A stretch of DNA of 56,356 nucleotides from positions 1 to 56,356 of IMG/VR virus record IMGVR_UViG_3300046534_001186; one strand, written 5' to 3'. Position 1 is the stretch's first letter. Each line of letters begins with the position of its first letter. The stretch comes from a virus. A model generated the notes under the pieces. It saw only the letters and a program-made list of their open reading frames with translations, did no database searches and was not told the origin of the DNA. Position numbers and translations under genes: made by a program. Below, piece after piece: positions 47,190-54,300 of this stretch.

Positions 47190-47379
47190 GAATCCTAAAG
47201 CAGATGTGCTCGAAGTCCGAGTTGATACTCGCGGTGAGAAAAGCACCACGGTGTACGTCTTGATCCAACCCGAAGGCGGCGTGGCGCACTGGCGCAGCAG
47301 GTCTGCGAAGGGCACGCTGGAGCAGGTAGACCTCGACGTAGAGGACGTCCTCGAGTGGGAAAAAAGAGGCCCCTCTTGA
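47179..47379 (+). CDS. Unknown small protein between terminase subunits
   Basis: This 66-residue beta-rich protein (VLEVRVDTRGEKSTTVYVLI) has an acidic C-terminal helix (LEQVDLDVEDVLEWEKRG). It overlaps the terL start. Small proteins at this place are common in podoviruses and uncharacterised. Confidence 0.55.
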   Translation: MQIENPKADVLEVRVDTRGEKSTTVYVLIQPEGGVAHWRSRSAKGTLEQVDLDVEDVLEWEKRGPS

Positions 47380-48794
47380 ACGTAGGCGTCCTAGATTCTC
47401 CTCCTAAAAAATTTCGGCATACGCCGGCGCAGACTCAGCTCCAGCATGTGATGGTGAGCGACGCGTCGGATATAGGGGCCGGCGGTGGGTCACGTAGCGG
47501 CAAGACGTTCGAGTTCTGTTTTGCCGTAGCCACCAGAGCACTGAAAGCACCAAACTCACGGCACGCGATCTTGCGATTCCGGCAGAACGCTGTCACCAAA
47601 GCCATCGTTAACGACACGTGGCCTAAGATGATGGGGTTGTGCTATCCCGGGCTCTACAATGAAAACCATCTTAATAAGACCTTGGGGTACTACGAGTTCC
47701 CGAACGGCGCTCAGGTATGGTTCGGGGGGCTAGACGACAAAGAGCGCGTCGAGGCCATCTTGGGTAACGAGTACGCGACCATGTATTTCAATGAGTGTTC
47801 ACAGATCCCGTGGACCTCAGTAGACACCGCACTGTCTCGCCTCGCTCAGGTGTGCCCCGGACTGACCCTTAAAGCCTATTTTGACTTTAACCCGCCCTCA
47901 AAGCGGCACTGGACGTATCTGTATTTTGTTGAGCGGATGGATCCGACGACCCGAATTAAATTACTAAGGCCAGAAAATATCGCGTTCTTGTACATGAACC
48001 CCATGGACAACGAGGAGAACCTTGATCCTAAGTACCTCGAGCGACTGAACGCGATGTCGCCTAAGAATCGAAAACGATTTTTCCTTGGCCAGTTCTCAGA
48101 CGAGAACAGCGACGCCTTATTCTCCGAAGAAAATTTTGATGCCCATCGCACGCTTGGTGGCGACGAGAGTCCGCTGCCGGACATGGTGCGGATTACTGTA
48201 AACGTAGACCCTATGGGGATGGCGGATGATGATGAAGACACTCGCTCTGATGAGATTGGTATCACAGTCACCGGCCTCGGAACTGATGGCCGAGGGTACT
48301 TACTTGAAGATCTGTCGGGACATTACGGCCCCAGCATTTGGTCCAAGATTGTTGGCGATGCCTTCAAGAGGCATCTCGCAGATACGGTCGTCGCTGAATC
48401 AAACTACGGCGGCGGCATGGTTAAATTCACGATCGAGGCGGGCAACACCGACGGGGAGAACATCCCAGTCAAGCTCGTCACGGCCACGAGAGGCAAAGTC
48501 GTACGCGCAGAGCCGATAGCCACGCTGTACGAACGGGGCAAGATCTCGCACTACGGGTACTACCCCGAGATCGAAGAACAGTTCTGCGATTTCTACGCCG
48601 ACGGCTACCACGGACCCCATTCCCCTGACAGAGCAGACTCCGCTGTGTTTGGGTGGACTGAGCTGTTCCCGGGGCTAGTTAGGAGCGAGGCAGACACCAA
48701 GTGGCAAGTGCCGGCGGTAATCGCCAACACAAACAACGCCAGCCAGTACAGCAACAGAGGAACGCCGGGACTACCAGCAAAGCAGAGAAGGTGA
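47355..48794 (+). CDS. terL: Terminase large subunit
   Basis: This is the 479-residue packaging motor. The ATPase has Walker A GAGGGSRSGKTFEF (about residues 43-56), an adenine/coupling region with RFRQNAVTKAI, and Walker B-like ATMYFNECSQIP (about 145-156). The C-terminal RNase H-like nuclease has VNVDPMGM (about 281-288) and further acidic residues (RSDEIGIT, RADSAVFGW). Length is normal. The frame opens at GTG 47355; TTG 47376, with AGAGG 7 bases before it, is an alternative start. It acts with TerS and the portal. Confidence 0.9.
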   Translation: MGKKRPLLNVGVLDSPPKKFRHTPAQTQLQHVMVSDASDIGAGGGSRSGKTFEFCFAVATRALKAPNSRHAILRFRQNAVTKAIVNDTWPKMMGLCYPGLYNENHLNKTLGYYEFPNGAQVWFGGLDDKERVEAILGNEYATMYFNECSQIPWTSVDTALSRLAQVCPGLTLKAYFDFNPPSKRHWTYLYFVERMDPTTRIKLLRPENIAFLYMNPMDNEENLDPKYLERLNAMSPKNRKRFFLGQFSDENSDALFSEENFDAHRTLGGDESPLPDMVRITVNVDPMGMADDDEDTRSDEIGITVTGLGTDGRGYLLEDLSGHYGPSIWSKIVGDAFKRHLADTVVAESNYGGGMVKFTIEAGNTDGENIPVKLVTATRGKVVRAEPIATLYERGKISHYGYYPEIEEQFCDFYADGYHGPHSPDRADSAVFGWTELFPGLVRSEADTKWQVPAVIANTNNASQYSNRGTPGLPAKQRR

Positions 48795-48837
48795 TACTCT
48801 GCGACTTTAGGCCCCGCTCAAACTAGAGGACTTACCG

Positions 48838-49146
48838 ATGTCAACTATCTTTTCGGACACGACCTGTACCGTCAAACGCCAGCGCGGGCGAGCCCCCGGT
48901 GTCGCGTATGAGGTAACCTCCCCGAAGTACTCGAACCGGTTGTTCGTAGACTTTGCCCGCGTCTCCGAAGACGGGATGCTCGCTATCTTGTTAGACCGAG
49001 CTGAGAAAGAGGACGCTAAGGCGGAGACCAAAGCCACGTCCGCCAGAGTCACCCTGATTAAGAAATTAAAGTCAGGCAACGATCTTCGAGGTAGAGGCAA
49101 AGCGAAGCCTAAGGGTGAGGAGAGTACCGATGTCAAGTCTATTTAA
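48838..49146 (+). CDS. Unknown small structural-region protein
   Basis: This 102-residue protein starts MSTIFSDTTCTVKRQRGRAP. It has a beta-rich first half and a highly charged C-terminus (KKLKSGNDLRGRGKAKPKGE). It lies between terL and portal, where podoviruses often encode small tail or head assembly factors. It overlaps the next gene. No family recognised. Confidence 0.5.
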   Translation: MSTIFSDTTCTVKRQRGRAPGVAYEVTSPKYSNRLFVDFARVSEDGMLAILLDRAEKEDAKAETKATSARVTLIKKLKSGNDLRGRGKAKPKGEESTDVKSI

Positions 49147-49357
49147 ATCTAAAAAACCCAGAGCACCTACCGCCATGACGCAGGCCCCTGCCGAAGAACC
49201 AAAAGCTCCAACCGAGGCCGAGGTGGCAGAAGAATCTCGAAAAGTGCAGCGAGCGGGTAGAACATCGTCTCGTCGCGGCACAAGCTCATTAGAAACCATG
49301 CTGCGCTCTAGAGGGGGCTCCAGCTCCACTGCTAGCAGCAGCGGCAAACTGGGGTAG
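49130..49357 (+). CDS. Small Ser/Ala/Arg-rich virion-assembly-like protein
   Basis: This 75-residue disordered protein starts MSSLFKSKKPRAPTAMTQAP and ends SSLETMLRSRGGSSSTASSS. Composition and position resemble the short Arg/Ser-rich tail-assembly proteins (T7 gp7.3 type) before the portal gene; no clear homology can be claimed. Start ATG 49130 follows GAGGAGAGTACCG. Confidence 0.5.
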   Translation: MSSLFKSKKPRAPTAMTQAPAEEPKAPTEAEVAEESRKVQRAGRTSSRRGTSSLETMLRSRGGSSSTASSSGKLG

Positions 49358-49360
49358 CCC

Positions 49361-50959
49361 ATGTACACCAACGGCACAATGGACTCCATAAAAGTCTGCG
49401 CGTTAGCGGACAACCTGTTCACCAAGCAAGACGGGGTCCTACCCTTGTGGCAGACTCTAGCGGAAAACTTCTATCCAGAGCGGGCCGACTTTCGTTTCGC
49501 CCGGTCTTTGGGTAACGAGATGGCGGAGGCCACAGTGGACTCGTACCCGATCTTGGCTAGGCGAGACCTAGGGAACTCTTTCCACTCCATGCTGCGAGAC
49601 GGCAATTGGTTTGAGGTTACAGCCGGCGCGGATACTCGGCTAGACCATGACGGTAAGCTGTGGCTAGAGTGGGCGACTAAACGACAGCGCAGGGCTATGG
49701 ACGATCGCAATGCTAATTTTGAAAGATCTGTTAAGAACGGGGATATGGATTTTGCTGCTTTCGGTAACACTGTACTCTCCATCGAACCTAACAAAGCACG
49801 CAACGGGATCGTTTACCGCAGTTGGCATCTACGCGACTGCGCTTGGGAAGACGACGAAAAGGGCCAAGTTGAGACGGTCGCCCGGAAGTGGAGCCCGTCG
49901 CTCCACGAGTACGTCACTACTTTCGGAATTGACAAACTCCCAGCTCGCCTACGCGAAAAGTATAAAAAAACTCCTTTTGCGACGACGCCGCTTTACCATG
50001 TGCTGATGCCCGTAGCCTTATCGGGAAACCAGCAGTACCTCGAGCAGGGATACAAGTACGCCTCTTACTTCGTGCACACTGGCGGGGAGAAGGAGTTGGT
50101 CGAAGACAAGGCTATAAACTATAAATACTACGTGGTGCCGAGATTTCAAACGATCTCAGGCAGCCCGTATGCGTACAGCCCAGCCACAATCTGTGCTCTG
50201 CCTGACGCAAGAACACTGCAGGCAATGACCTACACGCTGCTGGAAGCGGCGGAACGGTACGCCCGCCCGCCTATGGTCGCAACGCAAAAGGTAATAACCG
50301 GCGTTGTGGACTTACGCCCTAACGGCATAACTTGGGTGGACAACGCGTACGACGAACGTCTCGGCGCGGCATTGAAGTCTATAGACCAAAACAAAGGGGG
50401 ATACCCCATCGGTGCCAGCGAGCGTTCTCGCATATACGATACAATCTCCCACGCTTTCTACGGCGACACTCTGAATCTGCCTTTAGGCGACAAAGAAATG
50501 ACGGCCTTTGAAGTTCAGGAGCGCATGAAGCAATACCGACGAGCCAACTTACCTTTATTCTCTCCTATGGAGAAAGACTACAACGGCCAAGTCTGTGAGA
50601 CGACTTTTGATCTCATCATGATGATGGGCGGGTTCGGGTCGATTCAAGACATCCCCCAGTCACTGGGTGACGGCGTGGAGTTCAAGTACAAGTCCCCTCT
50701 GTCTCGAGACGAAGAGGAAGAGAAGGTGTCTCAGTTCTCCCAGACCGCCGCTCTGCTTAGAGAGGCAGCGGAGTTCGACCAGAACGCAGCGGATAACATT
50801 GATTTTGATGTGGCCGTACGCGACGCGATCGAGGGTAACAACACTCCGACCAAGTGGTTCAGGCCGCAAGAAGAGATCCAAGAGGTTCGCGAAGCTAGGA
50901 TGGCGCAGCAGGCAGCTATGCAAGCCACGGAAGCAGCGCAAGCGGGCGAGGCCGCGTGA
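49361..50959 (+). CDS. Portal protein (head-to-tail connector)
   Basis: This 532-residue protein matches the podovirus head-to-tail connecting protein family. LPLWQTLAENFYPERADFRF near the start, then TVDSYPILARRDLGNSFHSM, GNTVLSIEPNKARNGIVYRS and SGSPYAYSPATICALPDARTL are all characteristic. The C-terminus is Gln/Ala-rich. It forms the dodecameric portal ring through which DNA is packaged and to which gp11 binds. Overlaps the next gene by 4 bases. Confidence 0.9.
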   Translation: MYTNGTMDSIKVCALADNLFTKQDGVLPLWQTLAENFYPERADFRFARSLGNEMAEATVDSYPILARRDLGNSFHSMLRDGNWFEVTAGADTRLDHDGKLWLEWATKRQRRAMDDRNANFERSVKNGDMDFAAFGNTVLSIEPNKARNGIVYRSWHLRDCAWEDDEKGQVETVARKWSPSLHEYVTTFGIDKLPARLREKYKKTPFATTPLYHVLMPVALSGNQQYLEQGYKYASYFVHTGGEKELVEDKAINYKYYVVPRFQTISGSPYAYSPATICALPDARTLQAMTYTLLEAAERYARPPMVATQKVITGVVDLRPNGITWVDNAYDERLGAALKSIDQNKGGYPIGASERSRIYDTISHAFYGDTLNLPLGDKEMTAFEVQERMKQYRRANLPLFSPMEKDYNGQVCETTFDLIMMMGGFGSIQDIPQSLGDGVEFKYKSPLSRDEEEEKVSQFSQTAALLREAAEFDQNAADNIDFDVAVRDAIEGNNTPTKWFRPQEEIQEVREARMAQQAAMQATEAAQAGEAA

Positions 50960-51246
50960 GCTTAGTGCCGGAAGCATTCAAGTCGGCGTTGCTCAACGCG
51001 CAGGAGGTGTACGCGCTCCAGTCTTTAGAGGAGGGCACTGCGGACGTGTACGCTCAGCGGCTAGCGCTTAGCGCAATTTTGAACAAACTGTGCCGCGTGT
51101 ACGATCAGCACTATGTGCCAGGCGACAGAGAATCGACCACGTTTCTACTTGGAAGGGCGTACCCTGGCCAAGAAATAATTAAGCATCTAAGGATTAACCC
51201 CACACAACTTAAAGCACTCGAAGAGGCAAACAAGAATGGAAATTGA
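50956..51246 (+). CDS. Unknown protein between portal and scaffold
   Basis: This 96-residue helical protein starts with GTG overlapping the portal stop. It contains AQRLALSAILNKLCRVYDQH and GQEIIKHLRINPTQLKALEE. No known family. It overlaps the scaffold gene by 11 bases, suggesting coupled synthesis with head proteins. Confidence 0.55.
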   Translation: MSLVPEAFKSALLNAQEVYALQSLEEGTADVYAQRLALSAILNKLCRVYDQHYVPGDRESTTFLLGRAYPGQEIIKHLRINPTQLKALEEANKNGN

Positions 51247-52153
51247 AACCCCACCAGTTGAGGCACCCCCAGCAGTAGTCCCACCCGAGGGAACTCCACC
51301 GGCAGTAGTCCCACCCGAGGGAACTCCACCGGCAGTAGTCCCACCCGAGGGAACACCTTGGTATCACACCGATGCAGACGATTGGCGAGAGCAGATCGCA
51401 GGCAAAGACGAGACCAAGCTGAACTTATTGAAGCGAGTCACCGACCCATCCCAGCTGTTCGACAATTATTTTGAGGGTCAAAAAACTCTCAGTCAGCGGG
51501 TGGAGGCAGCAGCAGAGACGTTGCCGGAGAATCCTACGGACGAGCAGCTGCAGGCTTACCGTGAGAAAAACGGCGTGCCTAACGAGGCAACAGGATACGA
51601 GCTTAAGCTCTCGGACGGATTAGTGCTCAGTGACGAGGACCGCGCTGAGTTTCAGCCCGTCTTCGAAGTCATGCACGGGATGAACCTCCCCTCCGACCAG
51701 GTCAGCGCCGTCACCGACAGTTGGCTAAAAGCTCAGAACGGCATTGTGGCCAAAGAGGAAGCCCGCGACAGCGTGGATGCGGCGGACTGTACCAAAGCGC
51801 TGCAGGACGCATGGAAAGGCGACTTCGAAACAAACAAAGGCTTGATCAATGGGATGATCTCGTCTCACCTTCCCGAGGATTCAGTTGACGCGTTCATGAA
51901 TGCCCGACTGTCAGATGGCACTGCGCTGTTTAACAACCCTGGGATAGTAGCGGCCTTGAGTAACATGGCTAGGACCATCAACCCTGCGGCCACGTTAGTG
52001 CCGTCAGGCAAAGACGCGCTGACTAGTTTAGCTACGCGTCGTGCCGAGCTAGAGGGCCAGATGGGAGACGACGACTGGCATAAGAACGCCGCCGGCCAAA
52101 AAGAGTACCAAGAGATAGTAACGGCGCAGGAAGTATTCTCTTCTAGACAGTAG
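51236..52153 (+). CDS. Scaffolding protein
   Basis: This 305-residue acidic helical protein lies directly upstream of the major capsid gene, the standard scaffold position. After a Pro-rich repeat (three copies of P-P-A-V-V-P-P-E-G-T), it shows YHTDADDWREQIAGKDETKL, LFDNYFEGQKTLSQRVE and YREKNGVPNEATGYELKL, phrases found in podovirus scaffold proteins. The C-terminal helix (YQEIVTAQEVFSSRQ) should contact capsid. Confidence 0.8.
   Translation: MEIETPPVEAPPAVVPPEGTPPAVVPPEGTPPAVVPPEGTPWYHTDADDWREQIAGKDETKLNLLKRVTDPSQLFDNYFEGQKTLSQRVEAAAETLPENPTDEQLQAYREKNGVPNEATGYELKLSDGLVLSDEDRAEFQPVFEVMHGMNLPSDQVSAVTDSWLKAQNGIVAKEEARDSVDAADCTKALQDAWKGDFETNKGLINGMISSHLPEDSVDAFMNARLSDGTALFNNPGIVAALSNMARTINPAATLVPSGKDALTSLATRRAELEGQMGDDDWHKNAAGQKEYQEIVTAQEVFSSRQ
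51262..51352 (+). repeat. 30-bp in-frame repeat in scaffold gene
   Basis: Three near-identical 30-bp copies (CCGGCAGTAGTCCCACCCGA then GGGAACTCCA) encode P-P-A-V-V-P-P-E-G-T. Confidence 0.95.
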
Positions 52154-52168
52154 CCGAGAGACGCGTCT

Positions 52169-52308
52169 ATACTACTCACAGCAATGCGTAAGACCCCGGA
52201 AGCGTACGTGCAGCCCCAGAGCCTCCTAGCGGAGGTGCTGGTCAACCTGAACGCGTAAGTGGATGGTCAACTCGGACCCGTTGATAATTGTTACTAATTT
52301 ATTAATGT
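52169..52308 (+). promoter_or_regulatory. Probable promoter region of the major capsid gene
   Basis: In the 176-base gap before the capsid gene, TTGATA (52281), 16 bases, TAATGT (52303) lies in a distinctly AT-rich stretch. An upstream TATACT (52169) also looks like a -10. The CCTCC, TAGC, GGAGG hairpin at about 52222-52235 could process or pause the scaffold mRNA. A 24-codon ATG frame (52184-52258) has no ribosome-binding site and is not called. Confidence 0.5.
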
Positions 52309-52329
52309 ATTTTCTAAGGAGACTTTGAG

Positions 52330-53160
52330 ATGTCCGAAACGGCCTTTCAGATAATGTACCGGCAGGAGATGATCGCAGGGTTCGAAAAGCGTCAATCGCT
52401 TTCTCGTAGAACCACTACCACGGCAGCCGACATAAACGGCAACCAGGCAGTGTTCCTTGTGGCAGACTCAGGCGGTGCAAGCGCGGTAACACGCGGTGTT
52501 AACGGCGACCTTCCAACGCGCCCAGACAACATGAACCAGTACTCAGCCACGTTGCAAGAATGGCACGACGTTCCTGAACGCACTAGATTCAACATCTACG
52601 CGTCTCAAGGGGACGGTCGCAAGCTCATGCAACAGACCTGTATGTCTGTTATTAATCGCAAGATTGATCAAGACATCCACACGGCATTGGGTGCAGCTAC
52701 TCAGACTTGGGGCGCAGCTTCGGCGGCCACCCTTATTCTAGTAACCATCGCTAAGACTAAGCTCGCGAATGCTTTCGCGGATATGGATGCTCCTGTCTTT
52801 GCTTTGATCACGCCAGCGTTCCACGGCTACTTGATGGGCTTGAAAGAGTTCACCAGTGCGGACTATGTCTCGCAGCCTGGCTTCGACGGCATGCCTAAAG
52901 ACAAGGCATTTTCTTGGTTTGGCGTTAACTGGATCGTTGACCCCGGACTCCCAGGCGTGGGCACAGCTTCCGCCACCTGCTTCATGTACTCCAAGAACGC
53001 GATCGGTCACGCTTGTGACACTGAGAACTTGGCGACTGCCGTCGGATACGACAGCAAGAACGACAAGTCTTGGGCTCGCTGCTCTACGTTCATGGGCAGT
53101 AAACTCTTGCAGGATTCGGGTGTGATCAAGATGCCACACAACGACTCTGCATTGTCATAA
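52330..53160 (+). CDS. Major capsid protein
   Basis: This 276-residue protein follows the scaffold gene and has a strong ribosome-binding site (AAGGAG). Starting FQIMYRQEMIAGFEKRQSLS, it continues ITVF-type strands and YASQGDGRKLMQQTCMSVIN, KTKLANAFADMDAPVFALIT, ending NLATAVGYDSKNDKSWARCS. This resembles HK97-fold capsid proteins of small podoviruses. Length is short but within range. Own promoter likely at 52281-52308; terminated after the next gene by the hairpin at 53756-53795, which would allow high-level expression. Confidence 0.82.
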   Translation: MSETAFQIMYRQEMIAGFEKRQSLSRRTTTTAADINGNQAVFLVADSGGASAVTRGVNGDLPTRPDNMNQYSATLQEWHDVPERTRFNIYASQGDGRKLMQQTCMSVINRKIDQDIHTALGAATQTWGAASAATLILVTIAKTKLANAFADMDAPVFALITPAFHGYLMGLKEFTSADYVSQPGFDGMPKDKAFSWFGVNWIVDPGLPGVGTASATCFMYSKNAIGHACDTENLATAVGYDSKNDKSWARCSTFMGSKLLQDSGVIKMPHNDSALS

Positions 53161-53177
53161 GGGGATAGATACCAGTC

Positions 53178-53738
53178 ATGGCATATATCGTAAATGAAGG
53201 ACCGGGCTTAATTGCCCAGAAAAACGGACTTACCGGCGCTGCCCTTTGGGTATACAAGTCAGTAGATTCGTTGGCACTTGTTGCCGTCGCTGGCTACTTC
53301 ACCAATGGCTACGCCCTTGGCATGAAGGTAGGCGACCAAGTCGTCGTGGTTAACACTACGACCGGCGCGAGCAAGACCGTAGCGGTGGCAGCAGTTGTCA
53401 CAGACGGTGCTGCGTCAATAGCGGGTGGAACTCAAGAGCTGTTAGCGTCGGGCGTAGTTACGCCAGGCATCCAGATCGTCGAGCTTAACCACGCGTCAAC
53501 AATTATCGCAGCAACTATTGCGTCGCTGGACCTGCACCCTGGGATCTTGATTGTTAAGAACACCAGTGGCTCGGGTACTACCGCGCACACGTTGACTGTT
53601 AGTGGGGGCACTTTTGACGGTACTAATAACACCGCCACTCTCAACGCCCCTGACGAGCTACTAATCATTCACGTGGATGGTGACGGCGTAGGAACTGTAG
53701 TCCAGAACACCGGATCTGTAGGCCTATCGTCCGTATAA
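53178..53738 (+). CDS. Probable capsid decoration / head fibre protein
   Basis: This 186-residue all-beta, small-residue-rich protein (VGDQVVVVNTTTGASKTVAV, TTAHTLTVSGGTFDGTNNTA) lies between the major capsid gene and a strong terminator. The position and beta-rich composition fit a head decoration or capsid-stabilising protein expressed in large amounts with the capsid. No specific family recognised. Confidence 0.6.
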   Translation: MAYIVNEGPGLIAQKNGLTGAALWVYKSVDSLALVAVAGYFTNGYALGMKVGDQVVVVNTTTGASKTVAVAAVVTDGAASIAGGTQELLASGVVTPGIQIVELNHASTIIAATIASLDLHPGILIVKNTSGSGTTAHTLTVSGGTFDGTNNTATLNAPDELLIIHVDGDGVGTVVQNTGSVGLSSV

Positions 53739-53755
53739 AGAGCAGCTAGGACCGG

Positions 53756-53795
53756 ACTCACCTGAGTAGCTTAGGCCAAAGGGTGAGTTTTTTTT
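53756..53795 (+). terminator. Rho-independent terminator after capsid genes
   Basis: ACTCACC (53756-53762) pairs with GGTGAGT (53782-53788), followed immediately by a run of eight T. Transcription of the following tail genes would require read-through or another promoter. Confidence 0.8.
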
Positions 53796-53811
53796 AACCA
53801 CAGGAGGCCTC

Positions 53812-54291
53812 ATGGCTGATCCAGAAGAGAACAAAACCCTAAAAACTAAGACCCCATCCGAGAGAAAAGTAGAAGCCTGTCTTAGGACAGAGTTCGGACT
53901 TCAATCTCATAAATTCAATGTGTTCAACGCGGTGCTGCCGCAGGGGACAAGCGTCAAGGACTTAGGGGACTATCGTCTCTGGAGTCACGTGGCGGGGGAC
54001 CTGACGATGTTTGACGAGATCCGCGCAGTCGATGCGGACGGCGGATGGGTAGCGGACTTGATCGTTATATACAAGTTCGGCACGCAGGTTCGATGCCAAG
54101 TTAAGCTCATTACGGAGCTGGAGGATATTGACTACGGGACTGCTATCAATATCAGCAAGTACCAAGTTAAGCAGCGCGGCATGAAGAAATGGTGTATTTT
54201 GGAAGGTGCCACGGTACTTGAAGAAAATATCCCGACACAAGAACTGGCACTAAAGCGAAGGCATGAGCTACTGGCCGCCCTAGCAAACTAG
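53812..54291 (+). CDS. Unknown protein between capsid and tail tubular genes
   Basis: This 159-residue protein starts MADPEENKTLKTKTPSERKV. Its middle (WVADLIVIYKFGTQVRCQVK) is beta-rich and its end helical (QELALKRRHELLAALAN). Its place, just before the gp11-like gene, would suit a head completion or adaptor protein, but no motif confirms that. Ribosome-binding site ACAGGAGG. Confidence 0.55.
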   Translation: MADPEENKTLKTKTPSERKVEACLRTEFGLQSHKFNVFNAVLPQGTSVKDLGDYRLWSHVAGDLTMFDEIRAVDADGGWVADLIVIYKFGTQVRCQVKLITELEDIDYGTAINISKYQVKQRGMKKWCILEGATVLEENIPTQELALKRRHELLAALAN

Positions 54292-54300
54292 GACTAAAGT

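Noticed and set aside
52184-52258. 24-codon ATG frame before the major capsid gene
   Set aside because: No ribosome-binding site, and it overlaps a hairpin in a probable promoter region.
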